Source: Maribacter_C sp047345145
Lineage (GTDB): Bacteria; Bacteroidota; Bacteroidia; Flavobacteriales; Flavobacteriaceae
NCBI RefSeq assembly: GCF_047345145.1
Contig: NZ_JBLFER010000001.1
Coordinates: forward strand, 434,001-498,000
Direction of reading: 5' to 3'
DNA length: 64,000 nt
Part shown: positions 42,203-51,747 of the stretch, piece after piece
Layout: the number at the start of each line of letters is the position of its first letter
How positions within the stretch are numbered: position 1 is the first letter of the stretch
The notes under the pieces: generated by a model
What the model was told of the DNA's origin: nothing
What the model saw: the letters and a program-made list of their open reading frames with translations, nothing else
Database searches by the model: none
Position numbers and translations under genes: made by a program

Positions 42203-44533
42203 TTAGGCTTTTTCAATATTTACAGCACATTTCTTATAATCAGGCTCTTTGGAAATCGGACAAAAAGAGTCTAAGGTGATATCATTGATAAGCATTTTTT
42301 CATCAAAAAATGGCACGAATACTTGCATTGGCGCAGGCACTCCTCTTTCATTGACAGAGGCTGGTAGAGTAATTTCCCCACGTCGAGTGGTCAATTTGAC
42401 CATATCTCCTGTTCGTATTTGTAGCCGTTTTGCATCCCCAGGATTCAACTCTACATAGGCATGTGGCATGGCTTGATGTAATACCGGTATTCTTCTGGTC
42501 ATCGAACCGGTATGCCAATGTTCAACAACACGACCTGTACCTAACCAGTATGGATATTCGGCATCTGGTTCTTCCGCTGCGGGTTCATATGGGCGTTGCC
42601 AGATGACTGCTTTACCATCTTTTTTTCCATAGAAATGAAAGTCCTTACCATTGGTACAAGCGGGGTCATATTTGGCATTAAATCGCCATTGGGTTGATTT
42701 CCCATCTACATAAGGCCACATTGCTCCGGATTGTACTTTTAATACCTCTAGTGGCGCCATATTATGTTTCTTACCCTCATGATGCTTCCGATATTCGGTA
42801 TATATTTCTTCAATATGGGTTTCATCTTTGTAGTAGAATTGCTTTTCAAAGCCCATTCGTTTTGCGACTTCCAAAAGCTGCATGGTATCGCTCATAGCTT
42901 CCCCAGGAGGTTCAAGCATTTGTTCAAAATATTGGGTTCTTCGTTCGGAATTTCCATACATTCCTTCACGTTCTATCCACATAGCAGATGGTAAAATAAC
43001 ATCCGCGATATCAGTTGTTGGAGTAGGGTAGATATCTGAAACTACAATGAAGCGACCTTCCTTTTTAGCACCATCGCGATAGCGTTTTAATTTCGGCATA
43101 GTCACCATCGGATTGGTCACTTGAATCCACATAAAACGAATATCACCTCTATCCAAGGCACGAAACATTTCCACAGTATGGTAAGTGGGTTTCGGGTCAA
43201 TATTTTCTACAGGAACATCCCATATTTTGGCAGCAAACTCGCGATGTTTTTTATTCATGACCACACCATGTGGTAACTTATGCGTTAAGGTACCGACTTC
43301 GCGAACCGTTCCACAAGCGCTGGGTTGCCCTGTTAATGAGAATGGACTATTGCCTGGACTTGAAATTTTACCAGTTAACAGATGAATATTATAGATGATG
43401 TTATTCATCCAAGTACCGCGAGAGTGTTGATTTGGGCCCATACACCAAAATGACATCACTTTGGTATTAGGGTCACCGAAATGTGTAGCTAAATATTTGA
43501 TATCCTTAATGGATACGCCCGATATTTTTGAAGCCTTTTCTGGAGTATAATCTTCTAAAAAAGTTTTGTAATCTTCAAAGGCAATCGCTTCTGGCTTGTC
43601 TGTGAATTTGTAATTATCTTCAAGACCATAACCCATTTTAGTGAGTCCTTTGCTAAAATTACAGTGCTCTTCCACAAAGGCCTTATTCATCCAGCCATTC
43701 TTGATGATTTCATAGCAAATGGCATTTCCAACGGCTAAATCGCTTTGCGGATTGAAAATTATGGATTTATCCGCAGCCATACTAGTACGTGTAGTGCGCG
43801 TAGCAAAATCAATGATTTTCACGCCTCGTTTTTGGCGTTGGTCTAATAGCCTTGAGAACAATACCGGATGCATTTCAGCCATATTATTTCCCCAGAGCAC
43901 AAAAGTGTCTGCATAATCGATATCCTCATAACAACCCATGGGCTCATCGAGACCGAAAGAAGTCAAAAAGCCTGTAACCGCTGTTGCCATACACAAACGC
44001 GCATTCGCTTCTACGTTATTGGTGCCAATACAACCTTTAAAGAGTTTGGAGGCTACATACCCATCCGGAATCGTCCATTGTCCTGAGCCATAAATGGAAA
44101 CAGCATCTTTGCCATGGTCTTTGATGGTTTCCTGCATTTTGGAAGCCACCAAATCCAAAGCTTCTTTCATAGAAGTCTCTACGTACTTCCCATTCTTTTT
44201 GACCAAAGGTTTGGTCAATCTGTCCTCACCATATAATGCTAATATGGAATGATATCCTTTCACGCAGCACAATCCCTTATTAACTGGGGATTTTGGGTCT
44301 CCTTTTACAGCAATTGCTTTACCATTTTCAGTTCCTATTAGCACGCCGCAACCTACTCCACAAAAACGGCAGGGGGCTTTTTTCCAATCCAGATTAGCGC
44401 CTGCCGGAATTCCTCGTTCTTGCTCTTCAGCAAATACGATTCCTGGAAACATTCCTGCAGCAGCAGTCATGGCAGATAAAACAGCCATTTTTTTAATAAA
44501 ATCGCGCCTATTTGTGTGAACGGATTTGTACAT
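42203..44533 (-). CDS. napA: Periplasmic nitrate reductase catalytic subunit
   Basis: A 776-residue molybdopterin enzyme. The ATG at 44533 is chosen over an upstream TTG because it opens the Tat signal (TNRRDFIKKM, then a hydrophobic stretch to FAEE). The N-terminal [4Fe-4S] motif is CRFCGVGCGVLIG...GLCCVKG. The Mo-ligand Cys lies in ARLCMATAV. The later segments MGPNQHSRG and VEHWHTGSMTRR are NapA-like. It reduces nitrate to nitrite in the periplasm. An adjacent napD supports Nap over Nas or formate dehydrogenase. It is about 50 residues shorter than E. coli NapA. Confidence 0.95.
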   Translation of the reverse strand: MYKSVHTNRRDFIKKMAVLSAMTAAAGMFPGIVFAEEQERGIPAGANLDWKKAPCRFCGVGCGVLIGTENGKAIAVKGDPKSPVNKGLCCVKGYHSILALYGEDRLTKPLVKKNGKYVETSMKEALDLVASKMQETIKDHGKDAVSIYGSGQWTIPDGYVASKLFKGCIGTNNVEANARLCMATAVTGFLTSFGLDEPMGCYEDIDYADTFVLWGNNMAEMHPVLFSRLLDQRQKRGVKIIDFATRTTRTSMAADKSIIFNPQSDLAVGNAICYEIIKNGWMNKAFVEEHCNFSKGLTKMGYGLEDNYKFTDKPEAIAFEDYKTFLEDYTPEKASKISGVSIKDIKYLATHFGDPNTKVMSFWCMGPNQHSRGTWMNNIIYNIHLLTGKISSPGNSPFSLTGQPSACGTVREVGTLTHKLPHGVVMNKKHREFAAKIWDVPVENIDPKPTYHTVEMFRALDRGDIRFMWIQVTNPMVTMPKLKRYRDGAKKEGRFIVVSDIYPTPTTDIADVILPSAMWIEREGMYGNSERRTQYFEQMLEPPGEAMSDTMQLLEVAKRMGFEKQFYYKDETHIEEIYTEYRKHHEGKKHNMAPLEVLKVQSGAMWPYVDGKSTQWRFNAKYDPACTNGKDFHFYGKKDGKAVIWQRPYEPAAEEPDAEYPYWLGTGRVVEHWHTGSMTRRIPVLHQAMPHAYVELNPGDAKRLQIRTGDMVKLTTRRGEITLPASVNERGVPAPMQVFVPFFDEKMLINDITLDSFCPISKEPDYKKCAVNIEKA

Positions 44534-44537
44534 AATA

Positions 44538-44774
44538 TTACTTTTTTGGAGTATCAAAGCCTGAAACCAATGCCATAAGCTTTACCTCGTTAATGCTATC
44601 CAATTTTTCTTTAAGTACTTCTTCTTCCTGTTTTGAATCAGTTTCGGTTACCAAAATCAAAACATCTTTATTTTCTGCGGGAAGCACTTCGCATTGTTCT
44701 ATTTCTGAGAGAACATTTGCCAACTCCATCTTTTTTCCTTCCTGAGGATGTACCAAATAACTTTTTATTGGCAT
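44538..44774 (-). CDS. napD: NapD chaperone
   Basis: A 78-residue protein from the ATG at 44774 (MPIKSYLVHPQEGKK); a longer frame begins at GTG inside the porin gene and is not needed. Size, ferredoxin-like alternation (VLPAENKDVLILVTET, then EVKLMALVSGFD) and position directly before napA fit NapD. NapD binds the NapA Tat signal and delays export until cofactor insertion. The C-terminal ALVSGFD resembles the NapD end. Confidence 0.85.
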   Translation of the reverse strand: MPIKSYLVHPQEGKKMELANVLSEIEQCEVLPAENKDVLILVTETDSKQEEEVLKEKLDSINEVKLMALVSGFDTPKK

Positions 44775-44779
44775 AGTAT

Positions 44780-46042
44780 CTACTCTTTTTTGGTTTGAAA
44801 TAGGGTTGGTTTTATGGTAACCATTGCCCACGCCCAGTAATTTGAATTATCATCAAAATTATTCTTCAAAAATTCCATTCCCTCGGACGCGAATAAATGG
44901 GAATATCCTGCTTTAATATTGATGTCTTTTTTAAAATTGTAGTTCAATACAAAATCAGCTTCAACACCCAATTGGTTAGTGTCTGTTCCTTGCAAATCTG
45001 CAGCGGTTGAAAAATTATGGATACGGGCGTTTAGAGATGTTTTCTCTCCCAAACCTAGTATTGCACCGACATATAAATCCGTTAGGCCTACATTATTGCC
45101 ATGATTTCCAACGAAAAAATAATCCATTAAACCATTGAATTTATGGTTAGTGCCATAGAATGGGGTAAATGCTTTATTCTCTCCGTTGGAAGGTGCTCCG
45201 TTATCATTACCACTCAATACTTCTCCACCAACAATTAAAGAAAACTTTGGCTTTAACTTATAACTAGCTTCTAGTGAAAGTAAATATGCACTTACGTCAT
45301 TATTGTTTACGTCGTTTCCAAATTGATAATAGAGGTTAGAGGTAAGTCCTAATTTTTGCTTGTTATACTTTAGATGTGAGCCTATGGTTTGGCTATAACG
45401 GGTTTCGCTATTATCTACATCCACCACATCAATAAATTGCAAGCCATTATTTAGAAAAAGAAAACTAGCCGAGAATGATTCCCAACCTTGGTGAAACCAT
45501 CCATATTGAAGACTCTTATATGTATTTGCCGTGGTAAGAATATTACCCGTATTTGATTCGCCATCTTGATTAAAAGCAGCTCCTATTTGTAATACTGAGT
45601 TATTCTTGTGATACTTAAATACAGCCATATCATGACTTCTGGCCTGTTGCGCCCACGCTACACTTCCAAAAATGCGCTGGTCGTCTAAATCCAAAGCCTG
45701 TCTTCCTAGTTTAAGTGATGTTTCTGGAGAAAATAACAGTTCACCCCAAGCCTGAAAAATACCGAAACCATTACGGTCTGCTCGATTCAATTGCGGTACA
45801 TCGCCCCAAACACGTATATCTTGTACACTTAAATAAAAGTTGAGATAGTCGTTTTTGTAACCTGCGTTTAAACGCGTACGCTGTGATACAAAAGCAGAAG
45901 CATCAGTATTGTTTGGAAAAAGACTTCCAAAACCATGACGATATTCAAACCGTGGCCGTAATTCCGCATCTATTTTTACTTGCGCAAGCGCAGAAGTACA
46001 AAATGATAGTGAAAAAACAAGTAGTGCTAAATAGTGTTTCAT
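44780..46042 (-). CDS. Alginate-export-type outer-membrane porin of the nap operon
   Basis: A 420-residue exported barrel from the ATG at 46042 (signal peptide MKHYLALLVFSLSFCTSALAQ); upstream codons do not form a signal. It opens with VKIDAELRPRFEYRHGFG and has SQRTRLNAGY, QDIRVWGDVPQLNR, LKLGRQALDLDDQRIFG and many amphipathic strands, as in the AlgE/alginate-export-like family. It is the first gene of the nap operon, 5 bases before napD. A role as nitrate/nitrite channel is inferred from position. Confidence 0.83.
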   Translation of the reverse strand: MKHYLALLVFSLSFCTSALAQVKIDAELRPRFEYRHGFGSLFPNNTDASAFVSQRTRLNAGYKNDYLNFYLSVQDIRVWGDVPQLNRADRNGFGIFQAWGELLFSPETSLKLGRQALDLDDQRIFGSVAWAQQARSHDMAVFKYHKNNSVLQIGAAFNQDGESNTGNILTTANTYKSLQYGWFHQGWESFSASFLFLNNGLQFIDVVDVDNSETRYSQTIGSHLKYNKQKLGLTSNLYYQFGNDVNNNDVSAYLLSLEASYKLKPKFSLIVGGEVLSGNDNGAPSNGENKAFTPFYGTNHKFNGLMDYFFVGNHGNNVGLTDLYVGAILGLGEKTSLNARIHNFSTAADLQGTDTNQLGVEADFVLNYNFKKDINIKAGYSHLFASEGMEFLKNNFDDNSNYWAWAMVTIKPTLFQTKKE

Positions 46043-46124
46043 TAATTGGCGGTTGGTAATCTGCGGGGAGCCTTTAAGATAAGAAATTTCCATGATTTAT
46101 ACTTGATTTTTGGATTACATTCTT

Positions 46125-46132
46125 CAAATGTA
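46125..46132 (-). promoter_or_regulatory. -7 promoter element of the nap operon
   Basis: The minus strand reads TACATTTG, matching TAnnTTTG. Transcription would start near 46119-46120, about 77 bases before the porin ATG. No good TTG -33 element is properly spaced, as expected of an activator-dependent promoter. Confidence 0.55.
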
Positions 46133-46155
46133 GAAGTCCGTTTCAACTATAAACA

Positions 46156-46167
46156 TGACAAAAGTCA
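46156..46167 (-). promoter_or_regulatory. FNR/CRP-type palindrome at the nap promoter
   Basis: TGAC-AAAA-GTCA is a perfect dyad of the kind bound by CRP/FNR-family dimers. Its centre lies about 42 bases upstream of the predicted start site, the classical class II activator position (-41.5). The regulator is not encoded in the window. Confidence 0.5.
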
Positions 46168-46334
46168 GCTTTCGAAAACAGCTTGAAAATGCTCGAATTA
46201 GTTAAAAATAAATCTGAAGTTGCTTTAGCAAATTTTAAAATAGAATCTACCTAGTATAAAGCTTGTGCTAACTACGAAAAATAGTTTTCACACTTTGCTA
46301 AAACTTATTTTATGACCAAATATAATCTAGAAAC

Positions 46335-46748
46335 TTATTGATTGATATTGGTAATACCATCCACAAAAGCATCAAGGTCAACACCTTCTTGCATCATTTT
46401 TATGGACTTATCAGCGATATAAGAAACGTTTTGATGGGTAAAGCCCATGCCTTTTCCCATACGTTCTAGCCATGACTTTTGTTCAGCGCCTGTAATGGAA
46501 TCATCTTCACATACCAATTGCGTTAAAGTATATAAGTTTTGCAATTTCATTTTGTTTGTGGGTATCATTTCTAATGGATAGGACAGGTAGTTGGCCATAA
46601 TACCATCATATTCAGAAACTGACATCCCTAATTTTGTGGCGAGATGGCTTAGAAAGCCTTTTTCAGATTCAGTAGCATCTCCATCGCGCATGGTGATTTT
46701 TACAAGGGCAGCAAATTCATTGTGGTATTGATTCTGTTCTTTATCCAT
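46335..46748 (-). CDS. TerB-like cytoplasmic protein
   Basis: A 137-residue all-helical protein from the ATG at 46748 (MDKEQNQYHNEF); an upstream start adds a spurious hydrophobic stretch. TerB-like features are two acidic metal-binding-type segments in repeated positions: VKITMRDGDATESEKGFL near the N-terminus and LVCEDDSITGAEQKSWL in the second half. TerB-like proteins are tied to stress and tellurite-resistance systems, but no other ter genes are present. It is the last gene behind the K+ channel (75-base gap). Confidence 0.72.
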   Translation of the reverse strand: MDKEQNQYHNEFAALVKITMRDGDATESEKGFLSHLATKLGMSVSEYDGIMANYLSYPLEMIPTNKMKLQNLYTLTQLVCEDDSITGAEQKSWLERMGKGMGFTHQNVSYIADKSIKMMQEGVDLDAFVDGITNINQ

Positions 46749-46823
46749 AGCGTGTTTCTTATTTCTACTAAAAATAATAAATATCAAATCGTTTTAAAAA
46801 GTAAGGACGAAATATTTGACTCT

Positions 46824-47507
46824 CTATGAGTCGTTTTTGGCACTTTTTTGATTGATGAACTTCCCCACAACAACGGCGGTAATCACAACAAGATAAAACT
46901 GACCTATTAAGCCGATTAATATGGAAGCTTTCTGGGCAAGAGGCGTGATTGGCAAAATATCTCCATAACCAATAGTCATCATGGTAATGAAACTAAAATA
47001 CATGAGTTGCTCCGTAAGGGTATTTGGCAGTGTTTCTTGTTGACTTAACAAGCCGCCCCGAAAAGAATCTGGGTTTGCTATTTCAATACTCATACAAATG
47101 AAAAAACCTATCAATCCAAGCGATATAAAACCACTTACCATACCGTAGATTACTTTTTTATCGACTGTATCCGATTGCCAAACCTGTTTGATAATTTCGT
47201 AAGTAACCGCCAAATAGAAAGCAAAATAGATTCCGAATTGCATATAGCTCGTAAATAGCGGCATTTCACCACTTGCCTGAGTTAAGGCGAAAATCACACT
47301 ACTGGCAATCAATAAAATCAAGAAAAACCAGAACAAATCCTTTCGCTTCGATATCAAAATGATACCGGCAATTAGATTTAGCAAAAAAAAGATAGGTCCA
47401 ATACTTTTTTCAAAAACTTCCCCTTGAATGAACAATGAACCAAATAAGACCGCTATCTGTGTGATGAAGAAAAACTCAAAACGATATGAATACAGTTTTT
47501 TGAACAT
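46824..47507 (-). CDS. Potassium channel (Kch-type) with TIGYGD filter
   Basis: A 227-residue membrane protein with about six hydrophobic helices; the last two flank the pore loop FSFITMMTIGYGDILP, which contains the K+ selectivity filter TIGYGD. The C-terminus is short (FINQKSAKNDS), so there is no RCK/TrkA domain. It starts 3 bases after the RND permease stop, so it is cotranscribed with the efflux genes, an unusual association. Confidence 0.9.
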   Translation of the reverse strand: MFKKLYSYRFEFFFITQIAVLFGSLFIQGEVFEKSIGPIFFLLNLIAGIILISKRKDLFWFFLILLIASSVIFALTQASGEMPLFTSYMQFGIYFAFYLAVTYEIIKQVWQSDTVDKKVIYGMVSGFISLGLIGFFICMSIEIANPDSFRGGLLSQQETLPNTLTEQLMYFSFITMMTIGYGDILPITPLAQKASILIGLIGQFYLVVITAVVVGKFINQKSAKNDS

Positions 47508-47510
47508 CTC

Positions 47511-50500
47511 TTAGTCTAATAAGGCTTCGTTAAATTGGTATCCTTTGTAATCGACTTTATACAGTACACTATAAAAAGCGGGAATAAATAATAAGGTAAT
47601 CACTGTTCCAAATAAGAGACCTACCATAATAGTTACCGCCATAGGTTCCCACATTTCGCCTCCTCCTAAATACAATGGGATTAAACCCAATACCGTAGTA
47701 AAGGTTGCCAACAGTATCGGTCGAAAACGTTGCAAGCAGGCGGCGATAATAGCGTCCTGCGGTTTGCGTTTGATTTCGTTTTCTTCTATTTCTATTCTAT
47801 CTACCAATACAATGGCATTGTTAATTACAATCCCCGCAAGGGAAATTACTCCTAAAAATGCCATAAATCCGAAGGGGACATTGAAAATTAGAAGACCCAA
47901 TACCATACCAATAACTCCCAAAGGAATGGTGCAAACAATCATTACTGTTTTACGGAAAGAGTTAAACTGAATAATCAATAACATCACAATAATAAAAGCG
48001 GATAAGGGCAGATAACTAGCGACTGCACCCATATTTTCAGCAGTGCTTTCAGCATCACCCCCTAATTTATAACTGTACCCTTGACCCCAAGATGCAGCCT
48101 GTTCTTCTAACCATGGACTAATTTCTGCTGTGATAGCAGAGGCATTTCCATCTGCATTTAACTCACTTGTAACGTTTATTGTGCGCGTCAAATTCAAGCG
48201 CTTAATTCTGGTGTACTGCCATTGCGGAATTAGGGAGGCCACTTGCAGCAACGGTACACTTTTACCTGAACTCTGTGCATAAATATTTAGCGTTTCCAAG
48301 GATGCCAAAGACTGTTGTTGGTTTTGGTCGCTTAGCATTACGATTGGAATGGACTTGTCATTCTCCCGATATTCACCTGTTCTAAAACCGTCTAATACGG
48401 TTTGTAAAGAGGTGGCAATATCTTGATTGGTCACTCCCGCAAGCTGCGCCTTATTTTGGTCGATATCAATTATGAATTTCTTTCCTTTTGGTCCCCAGTC
48501 ATCTTTGATGTTCTTGGTACCCGAAATACTGAATAGTTTTGACTTTATGATTTCAGATATTTCCGCTAATTTATCGGGGTCATCACCAGAAACCTTTATT
48601 TCTATTGGCGTTCCACCACCACCAGAGCCTAAAAGGCCTACTTTAATATCTGCATTTGGGAAGGATGCAAAACTGAAAGAATCCAGCTTTCTAACCATTT
48701 CATTGTTGACCAAGAAATTAGAGGTGTTGATTAAGATGTGCGCATAATTAGAATTCGCTTCATCAGGATTATAACCTAAATCATAAGCAGATGGTCCCTC
48801 ACCAATATAGGCTGACCAATCTACAATTCCGTCAGATGCAGTTTCAGAAACTTGAAGTTCATTTTTCATAAAGGCCTCTATCGCAGCAACCATTTCTTGG
48901 GTACGTTCAATTTTGGTGCCTTCAGGAAGGTTGATATCTGCCGTTATCATATTCCTATCACTGTCTGGGAAGAATACAAAAGCCAATAAACCAAAGCCTA
49001 AAATGGATAAAACGAACATTCCCACAATGGCAACAAGAACGGTGCGTTTCCATGACAAAGCGACGAGAATTAAATCCTTGTACTTGGACTTTAATCCATT
49101 AATCATTCGGTCAAGGAAACTAACTTTTCCATCTTCTTGTTTCTTTACTTTAAGGAAGAAAACGCAGAATAGAGTTATAATACTTAGAGCGATTATCCAT
49201 GAGGATAATAGGGCTATGGTAATGACCACGAAAATGGGTCCCATAATATCGCCCATCACGGATTCGGCCATATAAAAAGACAGAAACGCTGCTGATGTTG
49301 TCAGCGTAGAAATTAATAGGGGCGTAAAGAGTTCGGAACAGGAATCAATAGCTGCTTTTTTGACATCTGCACCATTTTCCAGTTTCACCATGACGGACTC
49401 CGCCACTACAATGCCATTATCGACCATCATTCCTAGGGCCATAATCAAAGCCGCTAAAGTGATTTGATTCAATCCCACATCAATTAAACCCATAATAAAT
49501 AAGGTGGTAATCGTTACAATAGGAATCAAACTCGCAATTACCAAACCTGTTCTGAATCCAAGGAAAATGAGCATAACTGCTAAAACAATGCCTATGGACT
49601 GCAATAGGTTTCCAATAAAGTCGCTGATTTTTACCTCAATATAGGTATCTATAGAAGCTAATCTATTTACCTCAAGACCAACGGGAAGTTTATCTCTCCA
49701 TTCGTTAAGTACAAAATCAAGTTCTTCCCCCAGTTTGATAATATTTGCACCTTTTTTCAATGATACATGAAGCGACAAGGCATCGGTACCATTGATACTT
49801 ACAATTTGAGTGGGTGGATTAATATAACCCTTTCTAACATTTGTGATGTCTTTTAAGGGCACAACTTGGCCACCATCCCCAACAGGGATCAACATCTCTT
49901 CGATATCAGAGACATCATCAAAATTTCCGGTAGGTTCTAAAATGATACGTTCATCCTCAACATTGATTTGACCTCCAGAGCTTAAAATATTTGTAGTGCT
50001 AATTAAGTTTTTTAGACCATTAGAGGTCAGTCCGTAACTCTTTAGTTTGGTATTATCAAATTCTACAAATACACGTTCCTCCTGATCTCCGTTGATTTCA
50101 ACCTTTGCCGCATCGGGCAGTTTGATTAAATCATCACGCATGTCATCTGCATACTCTTTCATTTCAGCAAATGAGAAACCATCGCTCGTTATACCGACCG
50201 CAATACCAAAAACCTCACCAATTCCATCATCTTTGAGCTGTGGTTGTACTCCGCTGGGTAAGCCTTGAATACTACTTAGTTTTCTTCGAAGTCTATCCCA
50301 AACAGCTTGTAAATCTTGAGGCTCAACTTGCATCACTAATTCTACATTAACTACTGAAAGCCCAGTTCTAGAAGTACTCGTCACCTTTTTTAGCTCAGGA
50401 AGTTCTTGGGCAACCTTTTCGATTTTATCCGTCACCAACTCCTCAACACGCTCTGGACTAGCACCAGGAAATGAAGAGACAATAGAAGCTACACGAATGG

Positions 50501-50621
50501 TATATGGAGGCATACTATCACGAGAAAGACTTTGATAACCGACCAATCCCATTAGCATTACCACTCCGAGAATGCTTAAAACAACACGATTATTATTAAT
50601 TGAAAACTGCGTAAGATTCAT
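47511..50621 (-). CDS. RND-family efflux permease (HAE/AcrB type)
   Basis: A 1036-residue inner-membrane pump with 12 helices and two large periplasmic loops, starting MNLTQFSINNNRVVL. Conserved segments are FPGASPERVEELVTDKIE, the TM4 proton-relay region MALGMMVDNGIVVAESV (one Asp, as in non-AcrB-like HAE or HME-like variants) and TLTTSAAFLSFYMAES. It lacks the heavy-metal signature I would expect of CusA, so substrates are likely organic compounds; this is uncertain. It is the third component of a tripartite operon. Confidence 0.93.
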   Translation of the reverse strand: MNLTQFSINNNRVVLSILGVVMLMGLVGYQSLSRDSMPPYTIRVASIVSSFPGASPERVEELVTDKIEKVAQELPELKKVTSTSRTGLSVVNVELVMQVEPQDLQAVWDRLRRKLSSIQGLPSGVQPQLKDDGIGEVFGIAVGITSDGFSFAEMKEYADDMRDDLIKLPDAAKVEINGDQEERVFVEFDNTKLKSYGLTSNGLKNLISTTNILSSGGQINVEDERIILEPTGNFDDVSDIEEMLIPVGDGGQVVPLKDITNVRKGYINPPTQIVSINGTDALSLHVSLKKGANIIKLGEELDFVLNEWRDKLPVGLEVNRLASIDTYIEVKISDFIGNLLQSIGIVLAVMLIFLGFRTGLVIASLIPIVTITTLFIMGLIDVGLNQITLAALIMALGMMVDNGIVVAESVMVKLENGADVKKAAIDSCSELFTPLLISTLTTSAAFLSFYMAESVMGDIMGPIFVVITIALLSSWIIALSIITLFCVFFLKVKKQEDGKVSFLDRMINGLKSKYKDLILVALSWKRTVLVAIVGMFVLSILGFGLLAFVFFPDSDRNMITADINLPEGTKIERTQEMVAAIEAFMKNELQVSETASDGIVDWSAYIGEGPSAYDLGYNPDEANSNYAHILINTSNFLVNNEMVRKLDSFSFASFPNADIKVGLLGSGGGGTPIEIKVSGDDPDKLAEISEIIKSKLFSISGTKNIKDDWGPKGKKFIIDIDQNKAQLAGVTNQDIATSLQTVLDGFRTGEYRENDKSIPIVMLSDQNQQQSLASLETLNIYAQSSGKSVPLLQVASLIPQWQYTRIKRLNLTRTINVTSELNADGNASAITAEISPWLEEQAASWGQGYSYKLGGDAESTAENMGAVASYLPLSAFIIVMLLIIQFNSFRKTVMIVCTIPLGVIGMVLGLLIFNVPFGFMAFLGVISLAGIVINNAIVLVDRIEIEENEIKRKPQDAIIAACLQRFRPILLATFTTVLGLIPLYLGGGEMWEPMAVTIMVGLLFGTVITLLFIPAFYSVLYKVDYKGYQFNEALLD

Positions 50622-50642
50622 AGGTTGGAAGTTTTAAGTTGG

Positions 50643-51731
50643 TTACTGCAATCTTACTTTTTGTCCATCTAAAAGTGTTTGCAGGCCTGCGGTGGCAATC
50701 TTTTCTCCACCACTAAGACCGCTTTTAATTTTAAAGCCGTCGCCTGTTAGTTCCCCAACTTCGATGGTTTGTTTTTTTGCGGTTCCTGTCTTGTCATCTT
50801 CCGATTCTATGATGAAAACAAAATTACCGTTTCCATCTTCACCAACCGCTTTTACGGGCACTACCAGACTATTTTCTGTAGTTTCCTCGCCTGTGCTGAA
50901 ATTGAAAGTTACGTTGGCCGCCATACCCGGTTTGACTGCGGTAGTAGGCGTAACAATATCTATTTTTACTGGATAGGTAGATGAATTGGCATCAACTACG
51001 GGAGATACTTCCAAAACGCTTCCTTTAAAGGTTTCTCCTAAAGATGAAAGTGCAATATCTACATCCATTCCCGATTGTACTTTGTTGATGACGTTCTCGG
51101 GAAGGCCTACCATTATATTAATCTGCTCTCCAGCATTGAGCACCGCAATTGCTTGCCCAGCACTCACATTGGCATTTAGGGTGCCCGGTCGGCTGGCAAT
51201 AGTACCATCTTTTGGAGCCTTGATATAGCCATAACTAATTTGTGATTGTTGAATGCTTTTGTTCCGTCGTGCTGATTCATATTGGTCTAAAGCACTTTGG
51301 TAACTATTTTTGGCGGCTTCATAATCACTTAAAGATTGACTTCCACTTTCATAAAGTGACTTCACTCTGTCCATAGCAGATCTGGCCGTTTTCATGGCCG
51401 AATTGGCACTATTCAAAGCAGAAACCGACTGTTCGTAAGCCAAATTGGCCTGAACATTATCCAGTTTGGCAATGAGATCTCCTTTTTTTACTTTTTGGCC
51501 AACGGCTACATTCAATTCCGTAATAATACCATTGCTTCGAAAACTCAATTCAATCTCATCGCCGGCTCTGGCAACTCCACTGAAAGAGCGGATTTTTTGT
51601 GCATCTGAAGTACCCACCACTTGAAAGTTTACCGGACGTAATACTTCTTCTTTTGCCTTGACTTCTTCCTTACAGGAATTGAATACTAAAAGAGTTAAAA
51701 GAGGTAAAATGATGTAACTGAAATATTTCAT
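50643..51731 (-). CDS. RND efflux membrane-fusion protein (lipoprotein)
   Basis: A 362-residue periplasmic adaptor from the ATG at 51731, which opens a lipoprotein signal (MKYFSYIILPLLTLLVFNSC, Cys20). The frame starting at 51758 would overlap tolC. It contains the barrel-sandwich half motifs (VAVGQKVKKGDLIAKLD), a helical hairpin (about 105-160), the second lipoyl half (IKAPKDGTIASRPGTLNANVSAG) and beta-barrel domains. It links the RND pump to the TolC-like protein encoded just upstream. Confidence 0.93.
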   Translation of the reverse strand: MKYFSYIILPLLTLLVFNSCKEEVKAKEEVLRPVNFQVVGTSDAQKIRSFSGVARAGDEIELSFRSNGIITELNVAVGQKVKKGDLIAKLDNVQANLAYEQSVSALNSANSAMKTARSAMDRVKSLYESGSQSLSDYEAAKNSYQSALDQYESARRNKSIQQSQISYGYIKAPKDGTIASRPGTLNANVSAGQAIAVLNAGEQINIMVGLPENVINKVQSGMDVDIALSSLGETFKGSVLEVSPVVDANSSTYPVKIDIVTPTTAVKPGMAANVTFNFSTGEETTENSLVVPVKAVGEDGNGNFVFIIESEDDKTGTAKKQTIEVGELTGDGFKIKSGLSGGEKIATAGLQTLLDGQKVRLQ

Positions 51732-51747
51732 AACTACGACTGATTTT

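Noticed and set aside
42203..44533. Assimilatory nitrate reductase or formate dehydrogenase
   Set aside because: The Tat signal, an adjacent NapD-like gene and NapB-like cytochrome fit the periplasmic nitrate reductase.
46335..46748. A tellurite resistance operon
   Set aside because: Only a TerB-like protein is present, with no TerC, TerD, TerA or TerZ homologue next to it.
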